Shown here one piece after another: positions 52,449 to 63,347 of a DNA stretch of 64,000 bases. How positions within the stretch are numbered: position 1 is the first letter of the stretch; each line of letters opens with the position of its first letter. The notes under the pieces are model-generated. The model was not told where the DNA came from and made no database searches. It saw only the letters and a program-made list of their open reading frames with translations. The position numbers and the translations under genes were made by a program. This stretch comes from Tubiluchus corallicola (Eukaryota; Priapulida; Priapulimorpha; Priapulimorphida; Tubiluchidae), in assembly GCA_030141605.1 (NCBI GenBank), contig JAQGDQ010000339.1, forward strand, positions 188,001 through 252,000, read 5' to 3'.

Positions 52449-52769
52449 TAGGGGTGAGAGCATTCTCTACCAGAAAGCGAATTCGAATAAAATCGAATTT
52501 GTGAGTTTCGAATTCGAATCGAACCAAATTTCAATATTTCCAATTCTAATTGAATTCGAACTGAGATTGAAAGAATTTCGAACAAGTTTTCGAACCACCA
52601 GTAAAAATTAGTCTTACAAAAGATCATGCATATCACTCGATTTTGTTCTGCAGTAAAACCACTTATAATTTGTGTCAATGATAAAGAACGAATGTGATTG
52701 AAGTGCTGAATTATTCGAATCCATAGTTTTAGGTCCGAATCGAATTTGAACGTTCGATGCTGACCCCTA
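52449..52769. mobile_element. Non-autonomous hAT element with perfect 8-bp target duplication
   Basis: Begins TAGGGGTGAGAGCAT and ends ATGCTGACCCCTA. Both flanks read TTGACGAT (52441-52448 and 52770-52777). The interior is rich in GAATTCGAAT-type motifs and matches the element at 20250-20602. It lies between the last plus-strand BMS1 exon and the 52-bp array. Confidence 0.88.
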
Positions 52770-52862
52770 TTGACGATCTATGCATAACGTGTGAGTGTCT
52801 GATTAAAATCATGAATAAAGTATTTAATTAGAACCGTGATACAATTTGATGCAATTTGTGTC

Positions 52863-54823
52863 TGTACTTGGCTTTCTTTAGCTGCTACTAACAATTTAAT
52901 TATCACTACTAACTGGTACTTGGCTTTCTTTAGCTGCTACTAACAATTTAATTATCACTACTAACTGGTACTTGGCTTTCTTTAGCTGCTACTAATGATT
53001 TAATTATCACTACTAACTGGTACTTGGCTTTCTTTAGCTGCTACTAATGATTTAATTATCACTATTAACTGGTACTTGGCTTTCTTTAGCTGCTACTAAC
53101 GATTTAATTGTCATTACTAACTGGTACTAGGCTTTCTTTAGCTGCTACTAACGATTTAATTATCACTACTAACTGGTACTTGGCTTTCTTTAGCTGCTAC
53201 TAACAATTTAATTATCACTACTAACTGGTACATGGCTTGCTTTAGCTGCTACTAACAATTTAATTATCACTACTAACTGGTGCTTGGCTTTCTTTAGCTG
53301 CTACTAACAATTTAATTATCATTACTAACTGGTACTTGGCTTTCTTTAGCTGCTACTAACAATTTAATTGTCATTACTAACTGGTACTTGGATTTCTTTA
53401 GCTGCTACTAACGATTTAATTATCACTACTAACTGGTACTTGGCTTTCTTTAGCTGCTACTAATAAATTAATTATCATTACTAACTGGTACTTGGCTTTC
53501 TTTAGCTGCTGCTAACGATTTAATTATCATTACTAACTGGTACTTGGCTTTCTTTAGCTGCTGCTAACGATTTAATTATCATTACTAACTGGTACTTGGC
53601 TTTCTTTAGCTGCTACTAACAATTTAATTATCACTACTAACTGGTACTTGGCTTTCTTTAGCTGCTACTAACAATTTAATTATCACTACTAACTGGTGCT
53701 TGGCTTTCTTTAGCTGCTACTAACGATTTAATTATCACTACTAACTGGTACTTGGCTTTCTTTAGCTGCTACTAACGATTTAATTATCACTACTAACTGG
53801 TACTTGGCTTTCTTTAGCTGCTACTAATAAATTAATTATCATTACTAACTGGTACTAGGCTTTCTTTAGCTGCTACTAACGATTTAATTATCACTACTAA
53901 CTGGTACTTGGCTTTCTTTAGCTGCTGCTAACGATTTAATTATCATTACTAACTGGTAGTAGGCTTTCTTTAGCTAACAAACACAACTACTGGCTTTCTT
54001 TAGCTGCTACTAACAATTTAATTATCATTACTAACTGGTACTTGGCTTTCTTTAGCTGCTACTAACGATTTAATTATCACTACTAACTGGTACTTGGCTT
54101 TCTTTAGCTGCTACTAACGATTTAATTATCACTACTAACTGGTAGTAGGCTTTCTTTAGCTGCTACTAACAATTTAATTATCATTACTAACTGGTACTTG
54201 GCTTACTTTAGCTGCTACTAACGATTTAATTATCATTACTAACTGGTACTAGGCTTTCTTTAGCTGCTACTAACAATTTAATTATCATTACTAACTGGTA
54301 CATGGCTTTCTTTAGCTGCTACTAACGATTTAATTATCACTACTAACTGGTACTAGGCTTTCTTTAGCTGCTACTAACAATTTAATTATCACTACTAACT
54401 GGTACTTGGCTTTAATTGCTACCAACAATTTAATTATCACTACTAACTGGTACTTGGCTTTCTTTAGCTGCTACTAACGATTTAATTATCATTACTAACT
54501 GGTAGTAGGCTTTCTTTAGCTGCTACTAACAATTTAATTATCATTACTAACTGGTACTTGGCTTTAATTGCTACCAACAATTTAATTATCATTACTAACT
54601 GGTACTTGGCTTTCTTTAGCTGCTGCTAACGATTTAATTATCACTACTAACTGGTACTTGGCTTTAATTGCTACCAACAATTTAATTATCACTACTAACT
54701 GGTACTTGGCTTACTTTAGCTGCTACTAGCAATTTAATTATCACTACTAACTGGTACATGGCTTGCTTTACCTGCTGCTAACGATTTAATTATCACTACT
54801 AACTGGTACTTGGCTTACTTTAG
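52863..54823. repeat. 52-bp tandem array with branch-point and acceptor-like motifs
   Basis: About 37 copies of a 52-bp unit. Read on the plus strand (the sense of the upstream BMS1 exons) most units contain TACTAACTGG, then 15-16 nt to CTTTCTTTAG, then GCTGCTACTAAC and an ATTTAATTATCA block. TACTAAC matches the optimal branch-point consensus, and TTTCTTTAG looks like a polypyrimidine tract with acceptor AG. A few units carry a shortened variant (GGCTTTAATTGCTACCAAC). The array stands between the plus-strand BMS1 exons and the inverted 3' exons. Confidence 0.95.
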
Positions 54824-54910
54824 GTGAATGTATGCCAAAGCTTAAACATGTACCTGGCATTTCCAGAGCAATTAAAACTACGGTAAGCCTGCTTGAAATT
54901 CCAAGCCTAC

Positions 54911-57900
54911 CTTTTGTTCTTCTGGTTCTCGTACCACCGGAATGCGATTGTTCAAAAATTCATGTTTCCGCTTGACAAACGTTTTTGGCTTGTCCTTGTA
55001 TGGCAGAGCCCTCTGCAGGTCTTTTGGCACAACTAATGGTTTGAAAACTTTAGCCTTTCTTTCCACTGGCTGCAAGGAAAAAGAAATTAGGTAGTCATAG
55101 CCGGATCCAGGAAGGGGTGCAAAAATAAGGTAGCAAAATGTTAAATGTTTTTGAGAATTACTACATATTACTGCAAATTACAACAAATTATTACAAATCA
55201 CTACATAACTAGTCAAACAGAATTTTAAACTCATTTCACCGCATGACAATACCCACACTGCACCTAACCACTCACACCACAAGACCTATACCACACCCAA
55301 CATTCTATGCCATACCACTGCATGTCATACCATGCCGAATCATCCACGCTACACCGTCCTCCGCCACTGCCACTGCCACCGATGGTGACAACAATAGTGA
55401 CAAAGATGATGACGACGCAACAGCAGCAGCAATGACAACGAAAACAACAGTCCAGTGAAATTACACAAAAACACTTAGTGCAATTTGAAACTGTGTGCAA
55501 TAAAAACACTATTAGACCAATCCACCAATGGTCAATAATAGGCGAACATTCTACATAGTCTTTCTTACTGCTTCTGTAATGACGGTATTGAATGCACGCT
55601 GCAACTGTTTAACTGGCGCCAACTTAATACTGAAGAAAAGTACAGGTAGAATAACAATAGACTTGCACCTACACTTTTCCCAGCAAGAAAACTGCAAAGA
55701 AGAACTTGGAATAAACCTTTTCACAGTTTCGTTGTGTGCACATGCAGTTGCTGTAGGTCAAAGGTTAAGTGTACCACAGCAAAGTATCTTAACTTCAACC
55801 GTCGCGTGACATGTGGGTAAAGCAAAGTCGTATGTCACATCAATTTGGTAACTTTAGTCGTGTTACAAGGACTTTACTTAATTATGCATTAGTTTGTGCG
55901 TAGAGCGAATTACTAGCAGGCTCTTGCTTGGGAACAACTGTTAAAACTGTTACTATTACAATAGCATGGGCTGCAAGGCGCTGTCAAGTGTACACAAATG
56001 CGTTGTCTCGTACACTTAACCTTTGACCTTTTTATGAACATCATCAGTTGCTGGAACTGTGAAAAGGTTACTTTCTCGTTTTTGGTTTATGGTAAAATCA
56101 TGTCGGTTCCTCTTTTACACTGTCATGTAGTCCAGTTTTTCCTTTGCATAGAGCTATATACCTCCTTTCAAGAGCACCAACAGGTGCCGCTAGAACATGT
56201 TTCATCAAAATTTCAAGGTCTAGTTGGGTCTAAGAAAATTCAGATTGCGGGAAGACGGGAGTAATCCAGACATGGCCGAATCGCCTACCCTGTAAACACT
56301 GTCCACATTTGGCTCAAAGCGGATTCCGTGGTCTTTCTTCAACTGACCGAGGGTCCTCAAGCCTGACCATTTGGCTTTCTCCTCGACTGGCATTAGTAGA
56401 CTTGTTACTAGGTTGTAAAAGTGAGGCACCTAGCAACAAAAACACGCTTAACGACAAAGCAAGATATAGTTAACCGAAAAAAACTAAACTTGTCAGTTTT
56501 GCAAGTACATGTTTGAGTTACATAAGCTAAATCTAATATTCTTGTAGCTAAAAATGTATCTAGAAATTGACCTTTGCACTTCTGCACTTCATTGGCAGGA
56601 ATTTACAGAAAAAAACCAAGAAAAAAGAATCTACAAACTAAGCGCTAAATAAAATTTTTAAGTTTATGGCTTTTCGTTTACACTTACAAATGGCCAAATA
56701 AATAAACAAACAAGGAAATACTTAACAGTTAAGAAAAACACCAGCTTTCATAGAATTTTCCAGACCCGTCACTCAGAAATTTACTCCAAAAATAAATTTG
56801 CATTGATGTATTTGAAGATTTGGTAGCTTAATGGAAATAGGGTTCCCAACAGGATTTTAGAATAAATTTCCCTGACTTTTCCCAACCAAATATTGATTAT
56901 CTGTGACCAAGATAATCAGATATTGCATTATATACATATACATATTTTATACATATTAAAACATTAAAGTGCATGGGCATTCATACATATGCTGATATAC
57001 AATGTGTCGGTCAATCATTATTTTTGGAACAGAAATCGAAACTGGGAGTCTGCCACAGCAAAATTTCATTTGAACACGAATTGCTGAAAAATATGTTTGG
57101 AAAATATTGAGTCAAGGTGATTATTTTTGCAACCCTATCCAGGTTCCCTGATTTCTTGCCACATTTTCATCATTTTCCCTGACTTTTTACCAAATTATCT
57201 TTTCCCTGACTTTTCCATGACTTTCCAGGATAGCCTGCATTTTCAAGAACTTTCCAAGATTTTCCCTGACGGTGGGAACCCTGTGGAAAGCTTCAGCAGA
57301 TTTTATCATGAAGCTCATATGCGAGATGAATGTCACTAACGACGTGCCAATACGGTTTACTTACCTCCACCGCGAACCAAGTGCGTACGAACACAACATC
57401 GCTCAGCTGAATCTTGTCTTCAAAGGTCGCACGAAAAGCTCCCTCTGGTGTGCGCAACGGCTTTTTAATCTGTCCCCGAAGTCCGCTGACGGTGCGACAG
57501 GCAGCGCCCTCGAACTTTGCGACCTCCAACGCTGAGTTGAACATTCCCTACAAAAACAGAATATGATTTGCATGACAACTGTACCGAATTTGGTTAATTT
57601 ATAAGTTTTACACTTAATACATCTATAAAAATAAGTAGATTTAGATAAGTTTTATATGCACACGCACGCACGCATGCACGCTCGCACGCACACACGTACC
57701 ACTTTGTATGTATGTATGTATATATATATATATATAGAAAAAATGGTCAAAAACAGTGGTAAAAACAATGGTCAAAAATAATAGTAAAAAAGGGTAAAAA
57801 CACTGGTCAAAAACAGGTCAAACTCTGTCCTTCAACAGTAATTAATTGATTTGTAAACAGACAATGATATGAAAAATTTAGAACCATTATTTGACTAACC

Positions 57901-58081
57901 TGTACAAAGCAAGTCTTCTTGTAAATCTTATACGGTGTTCCGACAAGCTTCAGCTTTTTAACAATATTCACAGACTTGTCCAAGTCCAACACGACACCTG
58001 TGGCGGCGATACGAAACGTGCTAGACACCTCCGCAACCGACTGCACCGCCAAGAAACCTGTCGTCTGCGGCGTGATGGGTC
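54911..58081 (-). CDS. BMS1: BMS1 3' exons on the opposite strand (partial, inverted relative to the 5' exons)
   Basis: Four minus-strand exons, 58081-57900, 57547-57365, 56429-56289 and 55069-54911, join in phase 0. They begin [17 protein letters not shown] (phase 1 entry), then [104 protein letters not shown] and finally [14 protein letters not shown] and VREPEEQK with donor GTAGGC. This is the conserved C-terminal domain of BMS1 and continues the plus-strand part, apart from one missing exon of roughly 60 codons before it and the last Lys/Glu-rich exon after it. Neither was found in the window. The coding sequence shows no stop or frameshift, arguing against an old pseudogene. Confidence 0.93.
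55240..55460. repeat. Low-complexity ACC/CCA-rich stretch
   Basis: Cytosine/adenine-rich sequence (ACCACTCACACC, CCACTGCCACTGCCACC) followed by purine-rich GATGATGACGACGC. It gives spurious frames on both strands. Inside the intron between the last two inverted BMS1 exons. Confidence 0.6.
55716..56067. mobile_element. MITE with CCTTTTCACAGTT termini, copy 3 (reverse)
   Basis: Inverted termini CCTTTTCACAGTTTC / GGAACTGTGAAAAGG, with inner pair GTAGGTCAAAGGTTAAGTGT / ACTTAACCTTTGACC. Interior is the reverse complement of 29316-29695 (CAGGCTCTTGCTTGGGAAC). This copy preserves both ends best. Confidence 0.8.
56838..57283. mobile_element. MITE of the 'GGGTTCCCA ... TGGGAACCC' type
   Basis: Begins TAGGGTTCCCAACAGG and ends GACGGTGGGAACCCTG; the right half is rich in TTTCCCTGACTTTTCCATGA. 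This terminal sequence is common among hAT-like MITEs in animals. No exact target duplication was seen. It lies between the second and third inverted BMS1 exons. Confidence 0.6.
57656..57735. repeat. CA-rich / (GTAT)n / (TA)n microsatellites
   Basis: CACGCACGCACGCATGCACG-type run at about 57659-57695, then GTATGTATGTATATATATAT. Confidence 0.9.
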
Positions 58082-58215
58082 CTACAAAATGAAATGAAAA
58101 GTTCAAAGTTTACTTGTCAGTCAGTATGGGATATCTTTGAAAATAGTATGGCCCTACAGTTAAATTCTGAGGTCTAACAAAAGTGTGAAACTAGGCATTC
58201 ACGAAAATGGCATGT

Positions 58216-58510
58216 TTAACATAAAAACGTAATGGTCTTCAAAGTCTGAATGATTATATATTATTTCAGAAGCTTTGACCTAGAGGGTATCATCAGTTGA
58301 ATAGACTCTGCTGTTAACCTGAGGGTAAGTCAGGCTAGCAGATAGCAGAATAGCAGTCAGGCTAATAGGATGGCAAGGTGAAACCTGAGACAATGCTGCC
58401 ATCTCAGGTTAGCAGTGTAAACTATTCAGCTGATAATGCCCGCTAGGGTGAAGCTTCTAAAATAATATACAATCATTGAGTCTATAAAGGGCATCATGTT
58501 TTTATGTTAA
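58216..58510. mobile_element. Hairpin (foldback-type) MITE
   Basis: The left arm (about 58216-58330) reappears reverse-complemented at about 58395-58510: TTAACATAAAAAC ... GTTTTTATGTTAA at the tips, and CAGAAGCTT / AAGCTTCT and AACCTGAG / CTCAGGTT further in. Non-coding; located just outside the first inverted BMS1 exon. Confidence 0.7.
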
Positions 58511-58603
58511 AGATGACAAGTCATAGGAAAACTCTCTCATATTTAAAAAAATGCATTAACGAAGGTTGCTGAATAGCCATCTCGGTAGTAGTTGTTTTAA
58601 ACA

Positions 58604-58850
58604 ATTTTTCATGTTAGATGCAAATACAATAAGTTACATCAAACCATAGCAGTGCATTAAAACCCACTAACTTAATATATGTGTTGTAAGCTAAGTGTAA
58701 AAAACTGGTAAACTTGATAAATTTTTCATGTTAGATGCAAATACAATAAGTTACATCAAACCATAGCAATGCATTAAAAACCACTAACTTAATATACGTG
58801 TTGTAAGCTACGTGTAAAAAAAATTGGTAAACTTGATAAATTGATAAAGC
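58604..58850. repeat. 118-bp direct duplication
   Basis: Two near-identical copies starting TTTTTCATGTTAGATGCAAA (58604 and 58722) and containing GTTACATCAAACCATAGCA and CTTAATATA(T/C)GTGTTG. Confidence 0.85.
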
Positions 58851-58879
58851 TCAAGAAAACCCTCTACATTTCGTTGTGA

Positions 58880-59270
58880 TATTTTATATTACTTACTGCC
58901 CTTTTGCATACAGGGCTTGCGTCGGCAGTAACGCTGTATAAAACATGTAATTTAAACTCCCTCGACGGCCGTTAGATGCAGCCATTTTGACAATAAAGTC
59001 ATTTGAAACAAGTTCAGATAACATTGTGTAAAGTTTGAAAAAATAATCACAGCATTCGTAGCATACATGTTGCTAATTAAGTAAAATTTTAAATTACAGT
59101 ATGTTGTCAATAAGATTAAAAATAGTTTTTGGCTAGTGAGTGGTGCACCCTGGAAGGTGAGTCACCAACATTTTACCAATTCGCACAAACATTTTAAATT
59201 ATTATTTGTAACATAAGTCTTTCCAGCAGGTAAGCAAAATGCTAAGTAATATAGATGTGCATGGAAAGTT
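58880..59270 (-). repeat. Dispersed MITE-like repeat, copy 4 (family A, reverse)
   Basis: Reverse complement of the family at 25440: GGGCTTGCGTCGGCAGTAAC, GTTCAGATAACATTGTGTAA, GTGGTGCACCCTGGAAGG, CATAAGTCTTTCCAGCAGG, ending CATGGAAAGTTTTTTGGGG. Confidence 0.75.
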
Positions 59271-59569
59271 TTTTGGGGCATAATTTAACATTTCCTTTTT
59301 TCCCCTGATTTATGTTGTGCGTAGTGACATCATGTATTGCGGGAGATTTAAAATAAAAACAAACAAAAAATCCTTTCAACTCGAGTACGATATGTGCATA
59401 AAATTGCTGTAAAGTAATAAAATTTTTCAAGGCGATTTTTCTGACTTCAGGCACCTCTTGTCCTTTAAAAGAGCTAGCATATCTATAAGGAGGCAAAGAG
59501 AAATATGGTCAACTCGGTATCATAATAATTAACTATGCGTCTTTATAATAATAATGCTGATGACGGTGA

Positions 59570-59576
59570 CGATGCG

Positions 59577-59609
<33 letters not shown>

Positions 59610-59778
59610 GCAACAACAACAATAATAGCTTCGACGTCAGCAGCATTCCATTCCCCAAGTGTACTGCTGCCATTACGTTATAAACGAAATGCCTTTACTT
59701 GTATGCTATATGTATATGCTTTGTATTACTTGTATTACTATAAAACACATTTTCTCAAATAAGCGCAACATCATCACT

Positions 59779-59815
<37 letters not shown>

Positions 59816-59825
59816 CCATCATCAT
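59570..59825. repeat. (CAG/CAA)n and (CAT)n microsatellites
   Basis: CAACAGCAGCAGCAGCAACA-type run at 59578-59622 and a long (ATC/CAT)n run at about 59771-59822. No gene is supported in 59300-60190. Confidence 0.93.
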
Positions 59826-60189
59826 TGCTAAAATCTTCAAGGACTGATAGGAATAATTTAGCCTCTCAACACGTGACTGCTGTCTTGCATTTCTGCTGAA
59901 ACAAACATGAAACCCTTACCTGCTTGCAGGGCCGAGGAAATGCACCTGCACTTTTACAAAATGAAGCCAAACATTAATCAATGAAATCCTAGTTTTTGTT
60001 TACAATGCTGCATAAAGTCAAAAGACCATAAGCTGATTTGCAACTTCACTGTGTAATCTGATTAAACTATCAAAAATCCGGGAAACAAGATCAGATGACG
60101 TACTTCCGGATTTTCAAATAAGTTTATAAATACTCCATCATATTGGCTTAAAGGACAAGAAATAACTGTTCATAAACAAGCCGTGAAAA

Positions 60190-61390
60190 ATTCCCCTTGA
60201 AATTTTGTATCACTAACTTGCTGTCTTGCTGTGCACAGAGCTTGCGTAAGCAGCAACGCTGTATAAAACTTGTAAATTTAAACTTCGGCGATGAGCGTTA
60301 GGTGCCCCCATTTTAATGGTACTTGGTTTGAAACAAGTTCAGATAACACTGAATAAAGTTTGAGAAAAGAATAAAATTTGGTCAAGAAGAAGAAAGAAAT
60401 GGTCAGAACATTCGTAGTGCAAACTTCACTAACTAAGCAAAAGCATAAATTACTTTATCTTGTTAATAAGATCAATAATGTCTTTTTTTTGGTGAATCAG
60501 TGGTGCACACTGGGATGGTGATGCAGTGCTTTTTTACCAATTCAATTCAATTTATTGCTCAAATACATGTGTGCTTGCATAGCAAAATCGTACATAAGTC
60601 GGTAATTAAGATTTTCTAGTTGTTCACGTATCCTGAATCTCCAATTTATGAGGCTTATTTTGATACCAAGTTTATCGCTCTATGTTATTTCTAAGCTGAG
60701 ATAATCCAGGTTGAAGTTGAGGTGCAGGTTAGACACCGAAAAACATAATCTTGAGAAAATCACTGTTAAAGTTAGCCATTTTTTGTCGCGTTTCTACAAA
60801 ACGCTTAGCAATCGTACAAATGTTGCTTGCTACGGACCTCCCAAGAACACATTGAAGTTATGTTTAAATCCAGTAGATGCTTCCATGAGCTGCTACGAGA
60901 GCAAGTAGATAGGACCTTTTTACAATTGCAGTACTAATTTCTAAACAGAAAAGTGGGTAAGGAGTTAAAAACGTAAATCTTTAGTGTTTTTTGAACAGTT
61001 TCTTGATAATTTGATACTAGAATATAAAAGTCCAATATATTTAGTGTTGATATTACAAAATACAAAAAATTGACATTTGACCAAATTTTTGGGTCGTTTT
61101 ACTTTGAAGCATCATTACGTAGTTTAACTATGCCGACTTGTGGATGGTTGTGGTATGAAAGCACACACATATAATGTACACTGGCAAAGCACAGTACTGT
61201 ACATACATGTCATTAGCGCTACATATAAAATTAATTCATATACGCTTTGTGCAAACTACCAGGCGGTCCAGACATTTTAAATTATTACGAATTTTCTTCT
61301 CCAATTACTCAAGTCTTTCAAACAGGTAAGCATTAACGCTACGGAAAAGTTTTTTGGGGCGTACCTTAAAATTCTCCTTTTTCTTCCCCT
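60190..61390 (-). repeat. Family A repeat split by insertion of a second repeat
   Basis: 60190-60540 and 61262-61390 are the two halves of a reverse family A copy (GAGCTTGCGTAAGCAGCAAC, GTGGTGCACACTGGGATGG, TTTTTACCAATT | CAGACATTTTAAATTATTAC, AAGTCTTTCAAACAGGTAAG). They are separated by about 720 bp, most of it the LINE-tail-like repeat of 38285-38720 (60545-61160), which begins CAATTCAATTCAATTTATTG. Confidence 0.7.
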
Positions 61391-61429
61391 CTCTTAGCCT
61401 TTATTTCATAAAACACTGATTTCCTTTAC

Positions 61430-61685
61430 AATAAACTATTACACACCAAGCAGCTCTTTTGGGGCTCGAGACTGTGGGGGCAGCACATGTCTGTTGGTAA
61501 CAGAATGCCGGACAAGCTAAATCCGGGGCCGGACTTTGATTTCGTAGGCCCCTGGGCCACAGATACTGTGAGGCCCTGGCTCCCAGCGACAATTAATAAA
61601 AGCATGAATGTTGGATCTTTAAATCAGTTTATTCAACTTCTACAGCATAATGCCAAGATTAGGCCCACATAGATGAGCGCAAGTA
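61430..61685. other. GC-richer stretch resembling decayed hAT-type element ends
   Basis: Contains GGGGCCGGACTTTGATTTCG and GTAGGCCCCTGGGCC, reminiscent of hAT ends and clearly richer in G+C than its surroundings. Short open frames on both strands here are not recognisable as genes. Confidence 0.3.
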
Positions 61686-61834
61686 TAACACTAGTATAAC
61701 AAGTATAAGAAAAAGAGAAGAGATATTCTGATATTTACCAAATTAGAATAGGTTTTTTAAATATTAATTATAATATGTACAAATTACTGGTATTTTAATA
61801 AAATATAGTTTTCATAGACTGTACATTTCAAACA

Positions 61835-62300
61835 CGCTTTTGTAGATAGTACATCAGTTTAAACACACTTTTTATGAAGGTGTTTCAAGATGCATTAATC
61901 AAGACCTTTTGTAGATAGTACATCAGTTTAAACACACTTTTGATGAAGATATTTCAAGATGCATTGATCAAGACCTTTTGTAGATAGTACATCAGTTTAA
62001 ACACACTTTTGATGAAGGTGTTTCAAGATGCAATAATCAACACCTTTTGTATAGTACAAATGTTTAAACACACGTTTGATGAAGGTGTTGCAAGATGCAT
62101 TAATCAAGACCTTTTGTAGATAGTGCATATGTTTAAACACACTTTTGATGAAGATGCTTCAAGATGCATTAATCAAGACCTTTTGTAGATAGTACATCAG
62201 TTTAAACACACTTTTGATGAAGATGCTTCAAGATGCATTAATCAAGACCTTTTGTAGATAATACATCAGTTTAAACACACTTTTGATGAAAAATTTGAAG
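61835..62300. repeat. 69-bp tandem array
   Basis: About 6.5 copies of a unit containing CTTTTGTAGATAGTACATCA, GTTTAAACACACTTTTGATG and TTTCAAGATGCATTAATCAA. It lies immediately downstream of the GPCR stop codon on the minus strand and may lie in its 3' UTR. Confidence 0.93.
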
Positions 62301-62366
62301 AAAAATTAATCAAAATCTTTTACTTCACTGCAATACTGCTTCAAAGAGCAACTTTTGCTTTTTGTG

Positions 62367-63347
62367 TTACTCTCGACATCTACTCTCAGTTACCTCATCA
62401 GTTACAGGCCGCTTGCGCAACAGTCTCATGAAGTAGCTACGCAGAATCTTATACTTCCAGAAATAAACGAGAGGATTTGAAATTGAGTTGACACAAAGAA
62501 ATACATTTCGAAGGAAACGCAAGGCATAATACTTGTGGGATGGAGCAACTCGCACCAAAATCTTAAAAAATGTATCAAAACACATGCATACTAATGTAGT
62601 TCCCACAATCACCACAATGATCTTAGCCGATTTCAGCTTTCTGACCATTACGTTATGCACTTCCCTTGCCTCTGCACCAGCGTCCGAAGTTAAAACTTTT
62701 CTCTGCATGCTCCAAGCGGCAATCATGATCCTGATGTAACAGAAGATGACCAGAATGACGTCAACAACGTACAAGCTAATGTAAAACCAGATAAAGCCGT
62801 TACTTGGCATGAAATCATAGATACAGCTTGTTCCAAAGATCCAGTTTCTCCAAGCTTCTACTACAGCCACAGCTCCAATGCACAAAGCAAACAGCCAACC
62901 GCCCGTAATGATTTTTGTTGTTCTTTCTGGAGTAATCCAGGCAACGTACTGCAGAGGATACGCTATACATACATATCTGTCCAGAGTCACTGACGCCATC
63001 AAGATCCATGTAGCGGAAAGGAAAGTCCAAGCACCTCCAGAAACAAAGATCGCGCAGTACATCTTGTTTGGCGAAGCAACAGGGATCAAGGTTATCAATC
63101 CACCCAGAACAGCTGCAAAAAAATCAGCTATGGCCAGGCTGAGAACGAACCGGAACTTGGAAACGCTCCTCAGCTGTGAATGACTTATGATGGTGATGAT
63201 GACCGAACCATTTAGAAGGAGAATAAGCAGGACGAAGATGACCGGAACAAGCCAAAGAAACACAGCTTTGAGTTTTGCTGGTTCTGGTAAAGGACTGACC
63301 ACCGAATTGTTACTAGAAGAGTTTAAATTATTAAACATTGTAGTCAC
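62367..63347 (-). CDS. Intronless class A (rhodopsin-like) GPCR, orphan
   Basis: A single open frame of 326 residues with seven hydrophobic segments. TM1 (about 30-52) contains N-G-S-V; TM2 has LAIADF (Asp 2.50); TM3 has Cys 3.25 (KMYCAIF) and ends DRY within TLDRYVCIAYPL; ECL2 has the pairing Cys (GTSCIYDF); TM7 has NPLVY, followed by a basic cytoplasmic helix. The N-terminus has N-glycosylation sequons (NSS, NNS). TM5 lacks the usual proline, and TM6 reads LVCMCFDTFF instead of the CWxP signature. Absence of the TM5 proline recalls the melanocortin/S1P/cannabinoid/adenosine group, but the ligand is unknown. It is complete, and intronless like many GPCRs expanded by retroposition or tandem duplication. 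Confidence 0.9.
   Translation of the reverse strand: MTTMFNNLNSSSNNSVVSPLPEPAKLKAVFLWLVPVIFVLLILLLNGSVIITIISHSQLRSVSKFRFVLSLAIADFFAAVLGGLITLIPVASPNKMYCAIFVSGGAWTFLSATWILMASVTLDRYVCIAYPLQYVAWITPERTTKIITGGWLFALCIGAVAVVEAWRNWIFGTSCIYDFMPSNGFIWFYISLYVVDVILVIFCYIRIMIAAWSMQRKVLTSDAGAEAREVHNVMVRKLKSAKIIVVIVGTTLVCMCFDTFFKILVRVAPSHKYYALRFLRNVFLCVNSISNPLVYFWKYKILRSYFMRLLRKRPVTDEVTESRCRE

Noticed and set aside
58082-62340. Missing BMS1 exon (HRW region) or terminal Lys/Glu-rich exon
   Set aside because: Scanned for the reverse complement of the conserved His-Arg-Trp region and for a basic/acidic coiled-coil exon; no match, so not annotated.
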